Origin: Desmodus rotundus
Taxonomy: Eukaryota; Chordata; Mammalia; Chiroptera; Phyllostomidae
NCBI RefSeq assembly: GCF_022682495.2
Contig: NC_071398.1
Span: 12,468,934 to 12,532,933 of the forward strand
Reading direction: 5' to 3'
DNA length: 64,000 bases
Part shown: positions 57,230-64,000 of the stretch, in pieces
Layout of the letters: the number at the start of each line of letters is the position of its first letter
How positions within the stretch are numbered: the first letter of the stretch is position 1
Notes under the pieces: generated by a model
Databases searched by the model: none
What the model was told of the DNA's origin: nothing
The model's input: the letters and a program-made list of their open reading frames with translations, nothing else
Made by a program: the position numbers and the translations under genes

Positions 57230-58235
57230 CATCTTTTAAGTACCAGCAGCTCAAAGTCAAATCCACGCCATTAAAATCTGTGCTGTGATTAGGCACCAAA
57301 TTTAAGTAGATTTTCTTTTTCCTCGGACTTTAGATAGCATGAGACCTATACAGAGCACCAATGTGTGCAAAATACACATAAACACAAATACTCAGGTATC
57401 TGTCAATTAGGTTAGAGGTGGACCTGCTATTATTAGCTAAAATATTAATATATGACATGTATATATATGGGTGTGTGTATGAGAAGAACAGGCAGAAAAG
57501 AGTAGCTTTGTTAAATTGTATATGAATACCTGGCTTTTCATATTATAAGGTAGAATTCTTTTCACACATTAGACATTAATTCCATAAAACACCACTGGGT
57601 TCCGAAACACACTTTGTGTGAATTCTATGAAATGGTCTATTGTGGCTTGTGCTAGACATGAGAAAAAAAGATTACATGTTTTTAGGCCCATCTTGAAAGG
57701 AGTTTATAATATCAATAGTTCCTCTTTCTCATTTTCAGCGGAGAAGGAAATCTAGTTTCCCTCTCAAGACACGGCGTGTCAGAAATGCTAGACTAAACAT
57801 TCAGAAATAGAGGTAAGCTCCAGGGAGAGCACCGAGCTTCCACAGCCAATTTGTACACCCGATCTTGAGCACTATTTTCTGACAGACAACAAAAGATGCA
57901 ATTCTCCAAAAGAAGAGCTAATTTATTTGGGGTGTCTGCTGTGGGCTTGTTTGATGTTTCTTTGGCTCTTGATCTCTGTTTGAGTGAAAGAGAGAGAGAG
58001 AGAGAGGGCAAAATAAATGCCTTATTAAATCGGTTAAGTCCTGACTCTAATAGAGAAATAGAAAATACCTTAACCCAGCCAGAAATACTGGTCTACCTGG
58101 GTGTGATTTTCTCTGCCTTCCATAGGTCATTGCTGGCTCCGACCCTCGTGGTCCCTGAGACAATGCTGACAAAGGCAGGAAGATATGAGATGCGTTCAAT
58201 ACACTCCCACCCATTTTGTGAATCTATAGACTCTA
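57230..58235. other. Unassigned noncoding sequence
   Basis: Includes a short (GA)9 at 57989-58006. A 133-codon plus frame (57896-58297) runs through it into the next hAT element and is not protein-like. Confidence 0.5.
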
Positions 58236-58238
58236 GAG

Positions 58239-58423
58239 CAGGGCTGTCCAACCTTTTGGTGTCCCTGAGCCACACTGGAAGAAGAGTTGCCTTTTAAATA
58301 CACAAAAAACTGATGAGCAAAAAAAAAAGAGGTTTTAAGTAAATTTACAATTTTTGTGTTGGGCTGCATTCATAGCCATCCTGGACCACATGCAGCCTGC
58401 AGGCCACGGGATGGACACCTCTG
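58239..58423 (+). mobile_element. MER30-like hAT element
   Basis: About 185 bp with imperfect terminal inverted repeats: left cagggctgtccaacc, right ggatggacacctctg. Body 'ggtgtccctgagccacactg', 'gaagaagagttgcc', 'aaaaactgatgagcaaaaaa', 'tttgtgttgggctgcattca', 'gcagcctgcaggccacggga'. Non-autonomous DNA transposon; the family name is from memory. Confidence 0.8.
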
Positions 58424-58604
58424 CAAGAGCATTAAGATTAAGTTGCTTCCTCATATGGAGGAACTGGGGATCCAGCTTTACCTAGCAAACTCTGGATCAT
58501 CTGAATTGACATTTGGGTACCAAGGCTGTACGGAACTCTCCTAAACTCTTCTTTATTATTTCCTGGACTTAGCCTAGTTAGTAGCACTCTCCTAAACCAA
58601 TCAT

Positions 58605-58725
58605 TTCTTCCTCCCTTCCTTTCCCCCTTCCTTCCTCGCTTCCTTTCCCTCCTTCCTTTCCCTTTACTTCCCTTCTTCCTTCCCTCCTTCTCTCCCTCTC
58701 CCCTCCCCCTTCTCTCTTCTTTCTT
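58605..58725. repeat. (TTCC)n-like pyrimidine tract
   Basis: About 120 bp of C and T with irregular ttcc, cttcc and ccctt units, almost free of purines. Confidence 0.9.
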
Positions 58726-58729
58726 TTAT

Positions 58730-60168
58730 GAGTGCATTTATTTAACAAATAATTTTGACAGATATTCTACCATTACCCATGGGGATCATAGAGAATGTTC
58801 AGAGATAGAATTGAGAAACAGTCTCCTAATAAAAATGTCATCTTTTATGGAGAAGCCATATGGGACTTACTTTTTTGGATCACTATTGGGATTTCTCCAG
58901 AAACACAAGAGTATCCAGGACCTCTCCTAGAAGAGAACTGGATAAGCCATAAAAAATCCAGATAATCCTAAATTTTTATTCATCTCTTCTCTGTTTATCT
59001 CTAAATCTGTACCATGATCTCATTCGTACAAATTGTTTTTCTCTGTCACTTCATGTGTATAACACATTATTTTTTCTACGTTAAATTGCCTCCATTAGGC
59101 AAGGAAAGCCAAGCTCATTGACAGGCCCTCAGCAATAACTCCAAATTTCCCAGAAAGCAAGTCTGATTGGACCCTCTTGCTTGAGGAAGAATGTCAGTGT
59201 TTCAGGGATTTCTTGAAGGAGAACTTCTGTCTCCTCTGCCATAATCACTTGCTCCATCTGGTAGAGACCCTTTACTTCTGCAGTTCTGTCATGAATCAGC
59301 AGTTCCTCCTCCTCCTCCTCCTCCTCATCACCCTGATTATCTGGTGAAATCATCTCATGGGTCTCTCCAGCTCTCGCTGTCTGTCCCTGAGTGCTGGGGG
59401 ACTACCTTAGGGTTGGCATGTGCTACATTCTCAGTAAGTGTAGTGGTGACGAGGACGATACTCACATCAGAGAAAATATACGCAAATTCTTCCAGGTTAA
59501 GATGTGGTTAATTGAACAGGTGTCCACTTAGACCATATTCACTGCCCCCAAGTGCAGACAGGTAGGTAGATGGATAGTTTTAGGACAGCAAATGACATAT
59601 AAATGCCAAGTAAATAATAGCTCACATTATGGCTCATTCCTTCATACAAAATAGTTTGACGTGTAAAAAGAAATGTCCATTGTGCACCTGTGCATGCGCA
59701 CATTTCCCCAGTGCCCTCTCATTGTTTGCTTTTTGCCTAAGCCATTTCCCACCACTCCAATTGCCCGTTCTGGAACATGCCTTGGAATATATAAGTTGGC
59801 GCTGTGGCAGCAAAGAGAGCATCTCATACATTTTTTGAAAATTATTTTATACTGTTAATTGGTGCTTCTGGAGAAGATGGTGATAAAGGATTGTCTTTAA
59901 GGAAAATATATTTGATTACAAGAACTAAACCAAAGAAGGCAAAGCACTTAGATTTCCCTTGTCACAATTGCCCATACATATTGTCTTCTTTCCTTTCCCG
60001 CAGCTTTCCGTGGCTCTTCTCTCTCCTGCAGCATCTGTGCCTGTCAACATCCGTCATGGTGTGTAAAGCTTAGGCTATATGCTATTATCTCTATGAGTGT
60101 GTCTCCACTCCACCCCTACTTTATGTATGCATAACACCAGCTTTGTAACCTTGCAAGACAGACTGGAC

Positions 60169-60170
<2 letters not shown>
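58730..60170. other. Unassigned; contains an acidic open frame
   Basis: A 74-codon minus frame (59129-59353) begins with Met, has eight Glu in a row from a (TCC)7 tract, and reads like coding sequence further on. No homolog is recognised. The rest shows nothing clear; short frames on both strands at 59.63-59.86 kb overlap each other. Confidence 0.45.

Positions 60171-60172
<2 letters not shown>

Positions 60173-60204
<32 letters not shown>
60173..60204. repeat. (TG)16 microsatellite
   Basis: Sixteen uninterrupted TG units by my count. Confidence 0.95.
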
Positions 60205-60208
<4 letters not shown>

Positions 60209-60397
60209 GACTGGATGTTTGAAGTTTGAGTATTTTCCTTTGTGAATGAGCACATTCACTATGTGCAGAGCTCTGCTGGGCTTAAGAGATTTGGTGGTTA
60301 AAAAAAAAAAGGCAGATATCCAGGTCTTTTAGAGTTTATAAGATAGGGGTGAATAAAGGCCATAGCAAAAAAAATTACAAATATTCATTGATCTTTT

Positions 60398-60415
60398 AAG
60401 AGTATCCCAAGTTCT
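60398..60415 (+). repeat. Target-site duplication, left copy
   Basis: aagagtatcccaagttct, 18 bases, repeated without change at 60962-60979. Confidence 0.97.
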
Positions 60416-60961
60416 GATTATACCCTAAGAACCCTGAAACACCAATCCAAAAGAACCTGTGCACCCCAATGTTCATAGCAGCACAATTTACAATAGCCAA
60501 GTACTGGAAGCAACCTAAGTGCCCATCAGCAAACGAGTGGATCCAAAAACTATGGTATATTTACACAATGGAATTCTATGCAGCAGAGAGAAAGAAGGAG
60601 CTTATACCCTTTGCAACAGCATGGATGAAACTGGAGAGCATTATGCTAAGTGAAATAAGCCAGGCGATGAGGGACAAATACCATATGATCTCACCTTTAA
60701 CTGGAACATAATCAATAGAAGAAAAAAGCAAACAAAATATAACCAGAGACATTGAAGTTAAGAACAATCTAACAATAGCCGGGGGTGGGGGGGAGACAGT
60801 GGGAAGAGGGGATTACAGGAACTACTATAAAGGACACGTGGACAAAACCAAGGGGGAGGGTGGAGGTGGGGGAGGGAGGTGGGTTCGGCTGGGGTGGGGT
60901 GGAGGGATGGGGAGAAAAGTCATACAACTGTAATTGAATAACAATAAAAATTTAAAAAAAA
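60416..60961 (+). mobile_element. Young 5'-truncated L1 (about 546 bp)
   Basis: Carries the last 97 codons of ORF2, the G-rich 3' UTR (gggggagggtggaggtgggg) and the terminal 'acaactgtaattgaataaca' plus AATAAA and an A-rich tail. It is flanked by a perfect 18-bp target duplication. With the stub at 0.68 kb it shows that an L1 family with this 3' end was active fairly recently in this lineage. Confidence 0.96.
60418..60711 (+). pseudogene. L1 ORF2 C-terminal fragment (open)
   Basis: An unbroken frame to the natural ORF2 stop. Residues include TPIQKNLCTPMFIAAQFTIA, then KYWKQPKCPSANEWIQKLWY and a C terminus KYHMISPLTGT. ORF2 is the endonuclease/reverse transcriptase of L1; only the C-terminal tail survives, without endonuclease or reverse transcriptase domains, so it has no enzyme function. 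The absence of stops agrees with a young insertion. Confidence 0.9.
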
Positions 60962-60979
60962 AAGAGTATCCCAAGTTCT
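60962..60979 (+). repeat. Target-site duplication, right copy
   Basis: Identical to 60398-60415. Confidence 0.97.
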
Positions 60980-61149
60980 ATAAAATGGTAGCTCAGGAGT
61001 GGTTATAAAATGTGCACAAGAATCTACTAACTTAGCTTGTCAAGTCAAAGAAAGTGTCCTTATGGGAATGGCATTTAAGCTGGGACTTCATGAATGAATA
61101 CAAGTGACCAGTTAAAGAAGAGGGAACCAGTTTGAGGGCAGGAGTAAAT

Positions 61150-61710
61150 GTGCCAGTGGTTCTTCTCTCATGCATGCACCTACTCTGCAAACATTTACTG
61201 AGTGCCCATTTGCTGCTGAGTACTATCAGATCCTGCGAACTTAGAAGTGAACAAGTTGGGAAATTCTCAGTTATTTTTGGTGCTTAAATTCTGCTGAGAA
61301 AGAAAGAGAGCAGACAGGTAAATAAATGAGAAACCGATAGCATTTTGGGCACTGACTTGTGTCATGAGGGAAATTTATGTTAGAGGTACGTGACAGGTAA
61401 TGTCAGGAGAGGAGGCTGAAAGAGGAAGCAATGTGAGACAGGTAGGCCTGGAAAAAACTTTCAGGGATGATGAATTTGAGCTCAGAGGTGGGTGTTGAGC
61501 ATTTTAAACTGCAAGTGCTTTAATGTTGTAAGGGTGGAGGGCACCCAAGGCAAAGCGGTTCAAGACTAGTCTGGAGATATATGTGACCATAGATTCTGTA
61601 GCTTTTGGGGTACCAGAGAACTTTGAACATCATCCCAAAGGCGAAAAAGCAACTATTAAAAGAAATTAAACAGGGGTATCACATGATCACATTTGCATTT
61701 CAGCAAGTAA
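61150..61710 (-). repeat. L2 LINE 3' region (antisense)
   Basis: Long antisense L2. 'aaacatttactgagtgccca', 'gtgaacaagttgggaaattc', 'cagacaggtaaataaatgag', 'atgatgaatttgagctcaga', 'ggcacccaaggcaaagcgg', 'caggggtatcacatgatcac' fall in order. Confidence 0.8.
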
Positions 61711-61734
61711 ATAAAAGATTTTCTTGTGGAGCAA

Positions 61735-62360
61735 AAGTGGATGTTAAAAATCACTCGTAAACTGTTAATGGGATTGTAAATACTAGACACTGATTGTGTC
61801 TCCTACTCAAGCCGAACATGCATTTCACCAGTTTAGTCATTAATCCCACTCCTAGCTATATTACCCAACAAAAACGAATGCATATAGGAACCCAAGGAGA
61901 TGTGCAAGAAATTTATAGCAACATTATTTGTACTTATCTACAAATGCTCATTGAGAGTAGAGTGGGCCATTAATTGTGGTGTAATTGTATAATGGAATAT
62001 TTTGCAGCAATGAGAATAAATAAATTATCACTATGTACAATGTTGAGGAATCTGTCTGACAAAGCATTAAACAAAAGAAGCCAGACATAAAAGAACTCAT
62101 ACTGTATGATTCCATTTGTATACATTTGGAATCCATGTCTGTAGTGTTTGAACTCAGATTGCTGGTCATCTTTGGGAAAGGAGAGTGGAGATGGTTTCTG
62201 AAGAGGCAGTTTCTGAGCAGTCGTGATATTTCATTTCTTAATCAGGACAGAAGCGTCACACCTATAAGTTCTCATTGTAGCAATTCATTGCCTTGTACAA
62301 TTTCTGTTTGTGCATTTTCAGTGTGTATTTTATAATTTAATTTAAAAGCTTAATAAAACA
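61735..62360 (+). mobile_element. Old L1 3' region (sense)
   Basis: 'gtaaactgttaatgggattg', 'ggaacccaaggagatgtgca', 'aatggaatattttgcagcaa', 'agaagccagacataaaagaa', 'actgtatgattccatttgta' follow ORF2 into the 3' end. Diverged, with no open ORF2 frame; an old mammalian L1 subfamily. Confidence 0.82.
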
Positions 62361-62559
62361 AACAGTAAAAGACCATAAGAATGATGGCCATAGTTCAGGT
62401 GAGGACTGGTTATAACCCAGACAAGAAAGTATAAGAATAAATAAGTAAAGGAAAATGATATTATATAGAAATGGAAAAGCTCAGTGATTGACCAGTTAGG
62501 AGTCAGAATATTTTCAGAATTTTGGCTTAAACTTATTCTCCCTATCTTTTTTGTAAACT

Positions 62560-62655
62560 TCTGAAAGGTGTGTCTATGACCAGTTCCTATTATCCTCATG
62601 GCACTTAGCATTACAATTAGCATGGAATAAATGTTCAATAAATGTTGAATTTAAT
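62560..62655 (+). repeat. L2 3' end (sense)
   Basis: 'cctcatggcacttagcatta', 'caattagcatggaataaatg', 'ttcaataaatgttgaattta': L2 terminus. Confidence 0.7.
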
Positions 62656-62659
62656 AGAT

Positions 62660-64000
62660 AAACACCACATTTCCCAATGAGGGCAGAGGCTCTCACTTGG
62701 CATCAGAGGATAAAGAGGAGGAAGAAAGCAGGACATTAAGCTGTAGTGCTCTCAATGTTATCCCAGCAGAAGAAGAAATTAATAGAGTTGTTTGGAACAG
62801 GCACGCCAGTGCCTTTCTTAGGTTTCCTGGACACAGCAGTAAGTCCGGACACAGCAGTAAGTCCGAACACAGCGTGCGAGAGCATCCATTGACAACAGCA
62901 CTGGTCCTAAGCCTTTTATAGTTTTCTGTGGGGAGCCAGGATGAAGTAAAAATAGCAACCCATTATTCTGAGTGATAGAACGGTTGCATAAAGGTTTCTT
63001 GTTAAGCTCCTCAAATAATCCTCTTTCTGGTTTGGTTTGGTTTAGTTTATTGGTCTGATTAAATGTCAGTTATCAGCATAGGAAGTGATTGGTATTTGTA
63101 TGACTGAAGCTGCTCTGTGTCTGGGCATCCTAGACAATGTGGATACTTCTGGAGATGGAGAGGGAGTGGGATGAGAGCCAGGGCTTAACCACTTGTTCAT
63201 AAATGGTCAGCAAGAAGTAATGGAGACTGGATTGCAACACGGAGTGCAGTGCCGTTCAGTAGTACTGCCGGCATCTGAGCTCTTCCACATCTCCTTCATT
63301 TCTGCCCAATATCAAGTTTCCAACAGTCACTTCTCCAAACATTTCATTTTTCTTTATGGTAACTGAGTTTTTCTACAATATGTTAGATGCTTAACCATTT
63401 TCTTAAAATGTGAGTATTTAAAAGTTTCAACTGTTTGTTTGAAAACAAAATAATCTGAGGTTTATAATTATAAACAAACATTTCCCAGACAGGAGCATTG
63501 GCAAGGCCAAGGGATTTTGAGTGAGGCTCACCAAGCTTTACATTCCTGCCCTTTCCCTTGTCGCAGTCATGTGACGCCAGCAGAGGCGTTGAGAGGTAAG
63601 GGCCTTGTTTTCTTAACTGTAAACTAGTGAGGATAATGCATACCAAGTTTTGTTACTTCTCCAGTATTGAAATAATGCGTATTTAATCCCTAAAGTGATT
63701 CCCAGCATTACATACCTACTAGTCTTTTTTTGTCCCTCCTTGTACTGGATTATGATTCACATACATAGGCAGTTGTGTTTTCTTCTACATCAAAAGACTC
63801 TAACTTGTATTACTTGGTAATATTAAGAATAATTTTAAAGTTTTATTTCCAGTTACCATTTTCTCATCATGAACAATCTACTCAATCAAGGCTCAACTAC
63901 AAGAGGAGAATGTACTCAGCCCACATGAAGGGCACACCTGGAATGCCCAACTTGTGTGATGGGAGGCTGTGCCACTGGACCCTCCAGGACACCTACCATA
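62660..64000. other. Unassigned noncoding sequence
   Basis: No gene recognised. An 18-bp tandem duplication lies at 62829-62864. Weak MIR-like sense text is at 63565-63710 ('cttaactgtaaactagtgag'). Frames at most 87 codons. Confidence 0.5.
62829..62864 (+). repeat. Tandem duplication of 18 bp
   Basis: ggacacagcagtaagtcc occurs twice in direct tandem, followed by a partial third copy (gaacacagcg). Confidence 0.95.

Noticed and set aside
1..64000. A prokaryotic-style operon, defence system or integrated viral genome
   Set aside because: No dense reading frames or operon layout. Repeats are those of a mammal, and the only retroviral traces are two old solo LTRs without genes.

Overview
This is a 64 kb stretch of mammalian nuclear DNA, almost certainly from a bat (Chiroptera). 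The clearest taxonomic signs are a tRNA-derived SINE of the VES type at about 56.5 kb and two short, young-looking L1 insertions (0.7 kb and 60.4 kb). The L1 3' ends read as a G-rich tract, then 'acaactgtaa(c/t)tgaa(c/t)aacaat', then an A-rich tail, as I remember bat L1s ending. Base composition, microsatellites and the mix of MIR, L2, MER5, MER20, MLT1, MLT2, mariner and L1 remnants are typical of eutherian intergenic or intronic DNA. The bat assignment rests on repeat recognition from memory, not on a database search.

I find no convincing protein-coding gene or exon on either strand. The longest open frames (up to about 160 codons) sit in unrecognised or repeat-derived sequence, have no recognisable domain and are of the size expected by chance. 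The only real protein-derived sequence is transposon debris: L1 ORF2 C-terminal pieces (16.1-16.7, 29.8-31.6 and 60.4-60.7 kb, among others) and mariner transposase pieces (N-terminal part at 22.3-22.7 kb, C-terminal part at 37.35-37.62 kb). The only RNA-gene-derived sequence is a U6 snRNA pseudogene at 16.7 kb.

Layout. 0-8 kb: young 148-bp L1 stub, MIR fragments, two antisense L1 3' ends at 6.1-6.6 kb. 8.1-8.6 kb: L1 with an inverted 5' part. 8.6-16 kb: mostly unassigned, with an L1-MIR-L2 cluster at 11.5-12.4 kb. 16.08-16.80 kb: U6-L1 chimeric retroposon bounded by a 14-bp target-site duplication. 16.8-29 kb: unassigned sequence with a candidate CTCF site at 19.0 kb, a 550-bp mariner at 22.2 kb, MER5-like, MIR and L2 fragments. 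29.8-31.6 kb: the largest element, a 5'-truncated antisense L1. 32.4-38.9 kb: dense nested repeats (mariner inside MIR, L1 inside an MLT2-type LTR, mariner transposase remnant, L2). 39-56 kb: mostly unassigned, with MER5A, L2, an MLT1-type LTR, a perfect 20-bp hairpin at 50.5 kb and a three-phase pyrimidine microsatellite at 52.9 kb. 54.9-62.7 kb: MER20, VES SINE, a MER30-like hAT element, a young L1 with a perfect 18-bp duplication, then old L2 and L1. 62.7-64 kb: unassigned.

Nothing here looks like a new multi-gene biological system. The items most worth a second look are the U6-L1 chimera, the perfect hairpin (possible template-switch mutation), the CTCF-like site, and a few non-repeat blocks that could be conserved regulatory elements, which only cross-species alignment can test.
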